Assembly: GCF_000372725.1 (NCBI RefSeq)
Contig: NW_005198637.1
Coordinates: 35,133 to 56,737 of the forward strand
Length of the DNA: 21,605 nucleotides
DNA from: Emiliania huxleyi CCMP1516
Lineage: Eukaryota > Haptophyta > Isochrysidales > Noelaerhabdaceae
Reading direction: 5' to 3'
In this document: in pieces, positions 7,986 through 14,807 of the stretch
Numbering within the stretch: the stretch's first letter is position 1
Layout: each line of letters starts with the position of its first letter
Program-made: the position numbers and the translations under genes
The notes under the pieces: generated by a model
What the model was told of the DNA's origin: nothing
What the model saw: only the letters and a program-made list of their open reading frames with translations
The model's database searches: none

Positions 7986-8981
7986 CGAGGGTGAGGGCGA
8001 GGGTGAGGGTGAGGGTGAGGGTGAGGGTCAGGGCCAGGGCCTAGTGCCTTCTTCGCGAGGCGGAGCTGCTCCGAGCCGCGCCGCTGCACCTTCAAACAAG
8101 ACAACGCTCTCTCACAGCAGACAGGCTCGACACAGGCGCGGACTGCCGCGCCGCTGAACCTTTGCCAGCGCGGCCTGCATCTCGGCGCAGCGCTGCTTGA
8201 GGGCGGCCTTCTCGCCCGTCAGCACGGCGAGCTGCGCGCGCAGCCGCTCGTCGTGCTCCCCGCCTGCGGGCGAGGAGGGCTGGCGCTGGGCCATACGGCT
8301 TGCCCGGAGGGTTGCCGCTCCCGCTGTCCTCCGCGCGCCTCCGGCCGCTCCTCCGGCGGCGCCGGCAGAGGCAGCAGCGCCCGCGGGCGAGCGCTCGCCG
8401 CTGCAGGGCGGCACGACGCAGTACGAGTCGGTGAGCAGCCCTCCGCCAAGCGAGATGCGCGACGACGACGCCGACTGCGGAGGGAGCAGCAGCTCGGCGC
8501 ACGCGAGCTCTTCAGCGCCAAAGTGGAGCGCTTCGAGCGTGGACATGAGGTGCGAGCCGAGCCGCGAGAGCGCGGCGTTCGCCGCCGCGCCGCCGCTCCC
8601 GGAGTGCGTGCCGAAGCTCCCGCGGCCCTCGCCGCTCCCGCTCCCTGCGCCGCCCTCGGCCGCCTCAGCCGAAGCGGTGAGCGGAGGCGGCGCCGGCGGA
8701 GGCGGCGCCGCCGCCGCGGCCGCCTCCTCGTGCGCGTCGCACAGCGTGATGCGGCAGCGCAGCTCGTGGGCGCGCTGCGAGTGCGAGATCGCCAGCAGCC
8801 GTAGCGACTGCAGCGACGCCACGTCGGAAGTGGTGAGGGTCGCTCGAACGTACTGCTCGGCCGCCGCTTCTAGCTTCTGCGCCGCCTCGCGCCAGCGACC
8901 CTCGTCGTGCAGGTCCTCGGCCGCAACGGCGAGCGCGTGAGCCCGCACGAGCGGCGCGGCGGTCGAGGAGGAGGACGCCAT
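7423..8981 (-). CDS. MIT-like domain plus coiled-coil protein (NRBF2/Atg38-like candidate), multi-exon
   Basis: Exon 1 is 8981-8160 and gives 274 residues. Residues 9-78 form a predicted three-helix MIT-like unit (LHDEGRWREAAQKLEAAAEQY then a second helix and ISHSQRAHELRCRI). A long Ala/Gly/Ser-rich linker follows, then LGSHLMSTLEALHFG and DSYCVVPP, then a coiled coil from about 243 (DERLRAQLAVLTGEKAALKQ). A 70-nt intron (8159-8090) leads to a 14-codon exon 2 (8089-8048). Further splicing crosses a repeat-filled intron to a last exon that holds the coiled-coil core VVRKYESRWAQLKASARRKQ and ends at TGA 7423-7425. The exact middle exon (perhaps near 7850-7870) and the last acceptor are not certain. 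MIT plus coiled coil is the plan of NRBF2/Atg38, a subunit of the autophagy PI3-kinase complex; that assignment is inference. Other MIT proteins of endosomal sorting are the alternative. Confidence 0.7.
7947..8034 (+). repeat. GGGTGA hexamer array (about 14 units) in an intron
   Basis: The array is (GGGTGA)n with two GGGCGA variants and a GGGTCAGGG end. It lies on the strand opposite to transcription of the MIT gene, inside an intron. Many GGG runs at 3-nt spacing could form G-quadruplexes in the template strand. It resembles but does not match a TTAGGG telomere repeat. Confidence 0.9.
8090..8159 (-). other. MIT-gene intron 1 with duplicated boundaries
   Basis: This 70-nt intron has donor GCAAAG|GTTCAG and acceptor TTTGAAG|GTGCAG. 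The first bases of the intron and of the next exon are nearly the same: AAGGTTCAGCGGCGCGGC versus AAGGTGCAGCGGCGCGGC, 17 of 18 matches. Removing the intron leaves one copy and keeps the frame. Confidence 0.75.
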
Positions 8982-9493
8982 TCCACGGCCTGCGAGCGAG
9001 CGAGCGAGCGAGCGCGCGCGCGAATTCTTTTGGCCCTGTCTGCTGAGAGAGAGACGGTTGTTTGTTTAAATTCTTTTTGGCTCCTAACACCCGTCTGCCT
9101 TGGCGGAATCTTCTTCTTGAAATTTTCCTTTTCGAGCAATCCCGCTTGGGCCCGTGTGGTCAGTCTGAGGGCCCAACTTGAGAATCGTGCTTTGAGTGGG
9201 GTTGTTTGGTGTTGGGTTGGGTTGGTGGAGTTGGGAGGTCCGAGCGGGGCCGAAGTTGGGTTGTTCGAGTGTAGAGGTTGGGTCGTCGGCGCGAAGGGTG
9301 AGGTCTCGACCGCCGCCGCTCACGCCAGCGAGCGGCCACTACCGGTGTTTTTGGCTTCGCCACCGTCCAAAGCGTGCGCCATACGCTCGCCGACATCGAA
9401 CGAGGCAGGACGCCTGTCCGACGAGCGGCTTGCGCTGCGGACGCCTTCTTGTGGCTCTCGTCAAGAGCGTTTTGCGGCCCGGCGGGTGTGAGA
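8982..9493. promoter_or_regulatory. Intergenic region between MIT gene (minus) and RCC1 gene (plus)
   Basis: The two genes diverge from this stretch. It begins with a (GAGC)n tract at 8995-9014 running into CG dinucleotides, followed by an AT-richer part (TTGTTTGTTTAAATTC, 9057-9072). Around 9197-9240 the plus strand carries GGGTTG and GTTGGG repeats. The plus frame of the RCC1 gene is open for about 120 nt upstream of its first ATG, so an extra 5' exon is possible. I see no clear core promoter. Confidence 0.45.
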
Positions 9494-10225
9494 ATGTGTG
9501 TCGTTCTGATGTGTCACTGTGTACGTCACATCGGTCTTGATAACAAGCACGGTCGATCCGTCGAAGCGATACACTCGTTCCTATCACGTTGGACGGCTTG
9601 CACGGAGCCCGAGAACGTCGAGGCCTTTGCTAACCGGCGCGTGGTTGCTGTGTCGGCTGGAGATGGCCACAGCCTCGCCCTCACCGCCGACGGTAGCGTC
9701 TGGAGCTGGGGCTTTGGAAGCGACGGCCGGTTGGGCCACGGCGACGAGCAGCGCCAGCTCCTGCCGAAGAAGGTCGAGGCCTTGGCTGACCGGCGCGTCG
9801 TCACTGTGTCGGCTGGAGACTTCCACAGCCTCGCCATCGCCGCCGACGGCGCCGTCTGGAGCTGGGGCGATGGAGGCCGCGGCATGCTGGGCCACGGCGA
9901 CACGCAGAGCCAGCTGCTGCCCAAGAAGGTCGAGGCCTTTGCTGGCCATCACGTTGTCGCTGCGTCTGCGGGAGTCCGCCACAGCCTCGCTCTCACCGCC
10001 GACGGCAGTGTCTGGAGCTGGGGCGGTGGAGCCTTCGGCAAGCTGGGCCACGGCGACGAGCAGAGCCAGCTGCTGCCGAAGAAGGTTGAGGCCTTTGATG
10101 GCCAGCGCGTCGTCGCTGTGTCGGCTGGAGGCCAGCACGGCCTCGCCCTCGCCGCCGACGGCGCGGTCTGGAGCTGGGGCTATGGAGCCTTTGGCCCCCG
10201 GCTGGGCCACACCCCGTATAGATAG
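9494..10225 (+). CDS. RCC1-repeat protein with four near-identical blades
   Basis: The frame from ATG 9494 gives 243 residues; a second ATG at 9509 is equally usable. After an N-terminal 45 residues the protein is made of 52-residue RCC1 units. Each unit has the pattern VVAVSAGxxHSLALxADGSVWSWGxGxxGxLGHGDEQxQLLPKKVEA, giving three full units and a fourth that stops after GPRLGHTPYR. The DNA period is 156 bp and units are highly similar, so they arose by recent tandem duplication. RCC1 proteins normally fold as seven-bladed propellers acting as exchange factors for Ran or as binding scaffolds. Four blades is short, so this may be a young fragment, a protein that pairs with another chain, or a truncated family copy. 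The fourth unit departs from the consensus just before the stop. No intron is evident. Confidence 0.88.
   Translation: MCVVLMCHCVRHIGLDNKHGRSVEAIHSFLSRWTACTEPENVEAFANRRVVAVSAGDGHSLALTADGSVWSWGFGSDGRLGHGDEQRQLLPKKVEALADRRVVTVSAGDFHSLAIAADGAVWSWGDGGRGMLGHGDTQSQLLPKKVEAFAGHHVVAASAGVRHSLALTADGSVWSWGGGAFGKLGHGDEQSQLLPKKVEAFDGQRVVAVSAGGQHGLALAADGAVWSWGYGAFGPRLGHTPYR
9628..10225 (+). repeat. 156-bp tandem coding repeat
   Basis: There are about 3.8 units of 156 bp, starting near 9628, 9784, 9940 and 10096. Blocks such as GTCTGGAGCTGGGGC and AAGAAGGTCGAGGCC recur with little change. High similarity includes silent positions, pointing to recent duplication or gene conversion. The opposite strand is also open across the array, purely as a result of composition. 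Confidence 0.9.
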
Positions 10226-10647
10226 TGCACGCGCCGCCAGGCGGCAGGCGCATCCCTCTCTGGCACGCCTTGTGCCGACTGCCGTGTGCCTCTAGGCCCC
10301 AAATGATGTGCGCGGACTGTTACATTTTTGGTTTTTGATTTGTTTGGTGCGAGGTCTGATTTCTTTTCCATAAGCACACACCTGTGTCCCTTAAGTGGCC
10401 ATTAGCATCTCGTCTGCGGGGCTCGTGTCGCCCCACAGGTGGTCGAAGCAGGTGCACGACGGTGGGGATGAGCGAGGCAGCAGGCCCATAGCGAGAGGCC
10501 CGAGCGGGAGGAGCCAGCTGCTAGGCGCTACCCGTGTGGGGCCGCTCGCGTTGCTCATGGCGATGAAGATGAATCCCGTCGCGTGGCGCTCGCAACTATC
10601 GAGCTCGGTTGAAAGAAAGGCCGGGCGCACCGTCGCGACTCTCGTAC

Positions 10648-10682
10648 CCCTAGATTTTAGGGTCTGAGAGTAGATTTTAGGG
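10648..10682. repeat. CCCTAGATTTTAGGG motif and direct repeat TAGATTTTAGGG
   Basis: CCCTAGATTTTAGGG lies at 10648-10662 and TAGATTTTAGGG recurs at 10671-10682. CCCTA and TAGGG form a small inverted pair. The same motif with one change (CCCTAGATTGTAGGG) opens the element at 11296. Confidence 0.75.
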
Positions 10683-11111
10683 GAGTCTTCCAAAGCCACA
10701 CAGAAGCCCCGTGGGGGGTCCCCTGACCACACAGGCAACACACAGGCAACACTAAATGCCCACGAGAGCTACCCGAAGATATCTGGAGCCGTCACTTTGA
10801 GTGTGGGCCGCGGCCGGGGCCCTGGCCTGTCAGTGCCGGCTGCGGCTCCGCGCAGCGCGGGCCGCGCCGCTAGAGACCCGCCGCGACACACCGTCGCTGC
10901 GTCTCATCCAAGCCAGACAGTAGGCCCAATAGGAACAAGAAGACAACTCTCACTTAAGCGGGACGGTGGCGCGTGGACCGCCGGGCGGGCGCTGCTGCTG
11001 CTGGCGCTGCTGCTGCTGCTGCTGGCGCTGGCGCTGGTGCGGGCGATTGCTCGCGGCGGCGGCGCCGATCGCCGCGCCCTAGGGGGCCGCGCCGCGGCGC
11101 AGTCGGTGGCG

Positions 11112-11178
11112 CCTCCTCCCCCTCCTCCTCCTCTTCTTCTTCTTCCTCCCCCCCCCCCCCCCCCCCCCCTCCTCCTCG
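11112..11178 (+). repeat. Polypyrimidine tract with C22 homopolymer
   Basis: CTCCTCC and CTTCTTCTT runs lead into an uninterrupted run of 22 C at 11148-11169. The length of such a run is unstable both biologically and in sequencing. Confidence 0.95.
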
Positions 11179-11295
11179 CCCAGGCCGGCCCGAGCGGCCG
11201 CCGGAACGGACTCTGGAGCGGCCGCAGGGGCTAGTGCCATCGCGCCGCGCCGCTGGCGGGCTGCCATAGAGCTCTCGTGGGCGTGCTATCCGCGC

Positions 11296-11494
11296 CCCTA
11301 GATTGTAGGGTGGACCAATACTGAGTGAACAAAAGTTGACCCCGTTCGGTTACGACGGCAGCCCTCTTCACTTAATGTGAGCCTCGTGCGACTCGGTCCG
11401 TAAGCCGAGGGCACCCGCGCGCCACGTGGGTAGGCTCCGCTTGCCATCTGGGGGCGATGCGGGCGGGCGCCGGAGCCCACCCTAAATAGTAGGG
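11296..11494. mobile_element. Possible 199-bp MITE-like element with imperfect terminal inverted repeats
   Basis: The left end CCCTAGATTGTAGGGTGG (11296-11313) and the right end CCACCCTAAATAGTAGGG (11477-11494) are inverted copies with 14 of 18 matches. The right end also makes a tight hairpin with the flank: AGTAGGGT (11488-11495) and ACCCTACT (11499-11506). No open frame of note lies inside and no clear target duplication was found. Confidence 0.4.
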
Positions 11495-11788
11495 TGGTAC
11501 CCTACTTCGAAGGGGAAGGGCGTGAATCCGTTCGTGCCACCTCGCGGCCGTCCCACTCTCGTCGCTCTCTCCCTTGAGCCTTGTCACTTCCTCCTCTGTC
11601 GCGTCGTTCTCTTCTGCCTCGTCCTGCGGCGCCGCCGCCTGCCGGTCCCTTGTTCTCGCGGCTTCTTTCGCCTTTCGGCGCAACTCCGTCCTCCTCGCGG
11701 CGTATCCTGGCCCCTCGAGTCTATCGAGCTCCCCTCGCGCAAGGACCACATTTCTGACTCCCACTCCGATCATTTGCCTCCAAGTCAT
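11372..11788 (-). CDS. Possible charged protein on the strand opposite the ankyrin gene leader
   Basis: From an ATG at 11788 the minus strand is open for 138 residues. Its first 85 or so residues read like real protein: MTWRQMIGVGVRNVVLARG, then an Arg/Lys/Glu-rich helix (RRTELRRKAKEAARTRDRQ) and an acidic EAEENDATEEEV segment. The same DNA on the plus strand reads as Ser-rich nonsense lacking an early ATG. After about residue 95 it enters the possible mobile element. No family is recognised; it may be one exon or a fragment of a decayed gene. Its ATG overlaps the first possible plus-strand ATG (11787) of the ankyrin gene. Confidence 0.35.
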   Translation of the reverse strand: MTWRQMIGVGVRNVVLARGELDRLEGPGYAARRTELRRKAKEAARTRDRQAAAPQDEAEENDATEEEVTRLKGESDESGTAARWHERIHALPLRSRVPPYYLGWAPAPARIAPRWQAEPTHVARGCPRLTDRVARGSH

Positions 11789-11888
11789 GTCGTTGCTCAG
11801 GTCCACTCTCTCTTCGAACACTTGTGCCTCTACGGATATGACAGAAAAAAGCGATTGCTTGCGTGGAAAATTTCTTCTTTCTGGCGGC

Positions 11889-13232
11889 ATGAGCGGCACC
11901 ATCCTCCCAACCCAGCTCGCCGACCTGGCTCGGGGCGACCTGGCCTCGCTGCGCGCTTTCCTCTCCGGGCAGCGAACGCGCGGCACGTCGCTCGCGGCCC
12001 AGCTCGACGCGCGGCTCGACACCGAGAGGCAGGACACGCTGCTCACCTGGGCCGCTCGGCACGGGCAGGCCGAGGCGGTGCGGCTACTTCTCGAGGCCAA
12101 CGCAGCGACCGACCAAGCCAGGATCGACGGCGCCACGCCACTGTACATCGCGAGCGAGATGGGTCAGCTCGAGTGCGTTCGGCTGCTTCTCGAGGCCAAC
12201 GCGGCGGTCAACCAAGCCGAGGGGCAAGGCGCCACGCCGCTGTTGATCGCGTGCCAGGAGGGCCACGTCCAATGCGCCCGGCTGCTCCTCGAGGCTGGCG
12301 CGGCTGTGAACCAAGCCGACGGTGGTGGCTTCACGCCGCTGTACGTCTCGTGCCAGGAGGGGCATTTCGAGTGCGCCCAGCTGCTTCTCGAGGACAGCGC
12401 TTATGTCGACCAGACCGATGAGCAAGGCGCCACGCCGCTGTACACTGCGTGCCAGAACGGCCACCTCAAGTGCGTCCAGCTGCTCCTCGAGGCCGGTGCG
12501 GCGGTGAACCAAGCCACGCAGAGCGGCGCCACGCCGCTATTGATCGCGAGCCAGAAGGGCCACCTCAAGGTCGCCGCGCTGCTCCTCGAGGCTGGCGCGG
12601 CGATCAACCAAGCCAGGGAGGACGGCGCCACGCCTCTGTTCATCGCATGCCAGCTGGGCCACCTCGAGATCGCCCGGCTGCTTCTCGAGGCTGGCGCGGC
12701 GGTAAGCCAAGCCCGCACTGACGGCACCACGCCGCTGTTCGCTGCGTGCCACTTCGGCCACCTCGAGGTCGCCAAGCTCCTCTCCTCCTACGGCGCCTCC
12801 CGAGCTGCAACGCCCCTCGGCACGCCCGAGGAGGCCGCCGACCTCGCCGCCGACCACGCCGACCTCGCCGCCTGGCTGGTCGCCAGCCGCGGCTGGACGC
12901 CGCTCGCGCACCTTGAGACCCTCACCGCCGCCCGCGCTCTCTCCCTGCTGCGCAGCGGCGCAAGCCTGCACGAGGGCGAGCCGACGCCGCTGCAGCGCGC
13001 CGCGGGCGGCGAGGGCGAGGCGGCGGCGCTGGTTCGGCGGGCGGCGTCGCCGTGGTCGCCGGCAAGCCACTCGCTCTTCCCCGCAGCGGCGCGTGAGTAC
13101 GCGGTAACGGTCATGCGCATCGGCTACCAGATCGCGCTCTCTCCGCCCGACGACGCCGAGGCGCGCCCGGACTGGAGCGCGCTGTCCGACGTGTGGCGCG
13201 AGCACGTGCTGCCGCACGTGGTGGCGCGCTGA
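11889..13232 (+). CDS. Ankyrin-repeat protein, eight repeats, with conserved C-terminal module
   Basis: Ankyrin repeats are protein-binding scaffolds. From ATG 11889 the protein has 447 residues. A short N-terminal helix (MSGTILPTQLADLARGD) is followed from about residue 49 to 315 by eight 33-residue ankyrin repeats with the consensus GATPLxIACQxGHLECxRLLLEAGAAVNQA. The last repeat is weaker (SSYGASRAA). Residues 320-447 are a second region. It contains a degenerate ankyrin-like stretch (TPLAHLETLTAARALSLLRSGASLHEGEPTPLQRAA) and a closing segment: SHSLFP, a hydrophobic helix, then a C-terminus DVWREHVLPHVVAR. I recall this ending from many haptophyte ankyrin proteins. No membrane segment or kinase is present. 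In-frame ATGs at 11787 and 11838 would add up to 34 residues of Ser/Thr-rich sequence with little protein character, so I favour 11889. The gene is intronless and the partner is unknown. Confidence 0.94.
   Translation: MSGTILPTQLADLARGDLASLRAFLSGQRTRGTSLAAQLDARLDTERQDTLLTWAARHGQAEAVRLLLEANAATDQARIDGATPLYIASEMGQLECVRLLLEANAAVNQAEGQGATPLLIACQEGHVQCARLLLEAGAAVNQADGGGFTPLYVSCQEGHFECAQLLLEDSAYVDQTDEQGATPLYTACQNGHLKCVQLLLEAGAAVNQATQSGATPLLIASQKGHLKVAALLLEAGAAINQAREDGATPLFIACQLGHLEIARLLLEAGAAVSQARTDGTTPLFAACHFGHLEVAKLLSSYGASRAATPLGTPEEAADLAADHADLAAWLVASRGWTPLAHLETLTAARALSLLRSGASLHEGEPTPLQRAAGGEGEAAALVRRAASPWSPASHSLFPAAAREYAVTVMRIGYQIALSPPDDAEARPDWSALSDVWREHVLPHVVAR
12030..12825 (+). repeat. 99-bp tandem ankyrin-coding repeat
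   Basis: Eight units of 99 bp are visible, with blocks GGCGCCACGCC and CTGCTTCTCGAGG recurring at this period. Units 2, 3, 5, 6 and 7 are the most alike, a sign of internal duplication. Confidence 0.9.
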
Positions 13233-13317
13233 GGCCGAGTGAGGACGCGAGTGCCACGCGGCGGCGCTGATCCGGCGGGCGGCGGAGGCGGAGGCGACGG
13301 AGGCGGAGGGCATCGGA

Positions 13318-13471
13318 GCGCGAGGCGCTGGCCGCGCTGCAGCACCTCGTGAGCGCGGACAGCGCCGCGGCGTTGCGAATCGCGATCGACGACGCCACGC
13401 CACACGCGGGCGCGATCGACGCTTTGGAGGAGGAGCTGTCGGCGCTCGGCGCTTCGCCTCGCAGCGCTTGA
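13318..13471 (+). pseudogene. Helical gene fragment downstream of ankyrin gene
   Basis: The frame ending at TGA 13469-13471 reads EREALAALQHLVSADSAAAL then LRIAIDDA...AIDALEEELSALGASPRSA. It has a regular helical Ala/Leu/Glu pattern typical of a real protein C-terminus. Upstream it runs into GGAGGC repeats and has no start codon. It may be an orphan last exon, a remnant of a duplicated neighbour, or a rarely used alternative end of the ankyrin gene, whose own stop lies only 86 bp upstream of 13318. Confidence 0.4.
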
Positions 13472-14248
13472 GGTTGCCGGACCCGAGAGGTGGCGGGAGA
13501 GAGCAGAGGGGAACCGAGCGGAAAAGGCGAAAAGAAAGTGGCGGAGACTGGGTACGACGGCACGAGCTCCTAGACGAGCTCTTGCGTCTTGGAGCATTTG
13601 GAGTGCAGTGTCCGACCCCAAGCGAAAAATCGTTCACCAAAAATCGACGCGCGTCGAGATCCAAAACTCGACGTAGCCAACTTTCAAGCGCCCAACTGAC
13701 GGCTTTCTTGGGCCCATAACGGTCGGAGCGGCCGCACATTGCTCGGTACCCTCCCTGCACATCTAAATACATCCCCTTACCCCTTCACCCTCGCCTCGCT
13801 GCTTGGTGTTTCTGAACACGTAGACGACCACGCTGTGGGGGTTGTGTGCGGGTTGTGTCTGGGAGGGAGGGAGTGGGGGGGTGCAGGTTGCTCACCCACG
13901 GCACCGGGCCGGTGCTTGCACTTTGAATGCCGTGGGGCTCCTGCCCGTGTCCCGGGCGTGGAGATGCGAGGGTCGCCCCCCCTTGCCCCACCACTTTGTG
14001 TGTGTGGAGACGTTTACCTTACCTTACCTTAAGCCATCCCTGCTGCTAGGGGTGGGGGGGTGCTCCATGCGAGGTCCCGACCCCCCCCCAGCAGCAGAGC
14101 GCACGGACCCAGCTCTCCCGCCTCTTCGCCGCCGCCCCCCCTCCACCCTCGGCTCGTGTTTGAGCGGTACGCTCGAGGCGGTTGTGTTCACCGCGCCTTC
14201 GAGCCCGGTTGGCAGTAGGAGGGCCCGCCGGTGAGACCACTGATTTTG
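13472..14248. other. Intergenic region, homopolymers and TTACC repeat
   Basis: No confident gene. The stretch includes GA-rich DNA (13490-13560), several G and C runs of 6 to 10 bases between 13860 and 14100, and (TTACC)3 at 14014-14030. Overlapping frames on both strands reflect this composition. Confidence 0.6.
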
Positions 14249-14731
14249 ATGCCGACCATAAATTCTTGCCACTGGAACGCATGCTACTTGCAACTGCTGT
14301 CTGTACAGAGATGCCAGCACCCCCCACAGGCAGAGTGCTGCTGCTGGGGGGGGGCGTCGGCCATGGCTTTAGATGTGCAGGGCGCCGCATATGAGAACCA
14401 GGCAAACGGGCCGCAGTCGCCGGCCTGGCTCCATAGCCCGATGCCGCTCAACATGGCCATGTCCTTTTTCTATCGCACCTTGGTCAATCCGAAGTATCAT
14501 GGCCGTCTGCATATCGTGATTGTCAACACCGAGCCTCAAACTGGCCTGCAAGACGCCCCATCAGGTCTGCACTGGTTTACTTTCGCATGGTACATCGAGC
14601 CGGATGACGACTCTGCCATCCCCGCTACCGCCGCCACGGACGGGGTAATGGTTGACGGCGTCGCAGAGGGTGATGCAGACACGGCCGGCTCCTGCAGCGC
14701 CACGTGCGGGGTGCCGCGCGGGCAAGCCTGA
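14249..14731 (+). CDS. GLHWF-motif protein, possible adenain-like cysteine protease remnant
   Basis: The frame from ATG 14249 gives 160 residues; an ATG at 14363 is an alternative start. Residues 65-115 look conserved: a helix, then LHIVIVNTE, then GLHWFTFAW (His 108, Trp 109). A beta strand ending in N-T followed by G-x-H-W-x-x-x-x-W matches the catalytic-His region of adenain-type (C5) cysteine proteases, as encoded by Polinton/Maverick elements and polinton-like viruses of protists. The expected downstream acidic residue and a Gln/Cys helix are not seen. The chain instead drifts into an Asp/Ala-rich tail with a CSATCG end and stops. So this is either a truncated remnant, an exon whose partner I cannot find, or an unrelated protein. 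No other Polinton-type gene is visible in the window. Confidence 0.4.
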   Translation: MPTINSCHWNACYLQLLSVQRCQHPPQAECCCWGGASAMALDVQGAAYENQANGPQSPAWLHSPMPLNMAMSFFYRTLVNPKYHGRLHIVIVNTEPQTGLQDAPSGLHWFTFAWYIEPDDDSAIPATAATDGVMVDGVAEGDADTAGSCSATCGVPRGQA

Positions 14732-14807
14732 GTTTGTTCGTCTCTCTGAGTGTGTTTGTACTTCTCCCCCTCAAAACCTGTATCTCTCTCACTCTCGACG
14801 CTACTGA

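Larger units (their letters stand above)
10226..11295. other. Intergenic region with short open frames and simple repeats
   Basis: Frames of about 90-116 codons overlap on both strands between 10391 and 10741. The minus-strand one (ending ...TCFDHLWGDTSPADEMLMAT) reads more like protein than its partner, but neither has a known domain. Downstream are two CCCTA-type motifs (10648-10682), a CTG/CTGCTGGCG run (10988-11040) and a pyrimidine tract with C22. Nothing here is a confident gene. Confidence 0.5.

Noticed and set aside
7947..8034. Internal telomere
   Set aside because: The unit is GGGTGA, not TTAGGG or TTTAGGG, and it lies within an intron between coding exons.
8197..8940. Plus-strand frame of 247 codons opposite the MIT-like gene
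   Set aside because: It is Ala/Ser-rich with no helix pattern, whereas the minus strand shows an MIT-like domain, coiled coil and spliceable junctions.
9584..10210. Long open frame on the minus strand (about 208 codons) across the RCC1 repeats
   Set aside because: It is the complement of repeated GC-rich RCC1 units; its repeats are simply antisense copies with no domain.
10797..11269. Ala/Pro/Ser-rich frames around the C22 tract
   Set aside because: They depend on CTG, CCT and poly-C runs and would change with any slip in the homopolymer.
12537..13772. 411-codon open frame on the minus strand
   Set aside because: It overlaps the well-supported ankyrin gene antisense and consists of Arg/Ala/Pro-rich shadow sequence without domain character.
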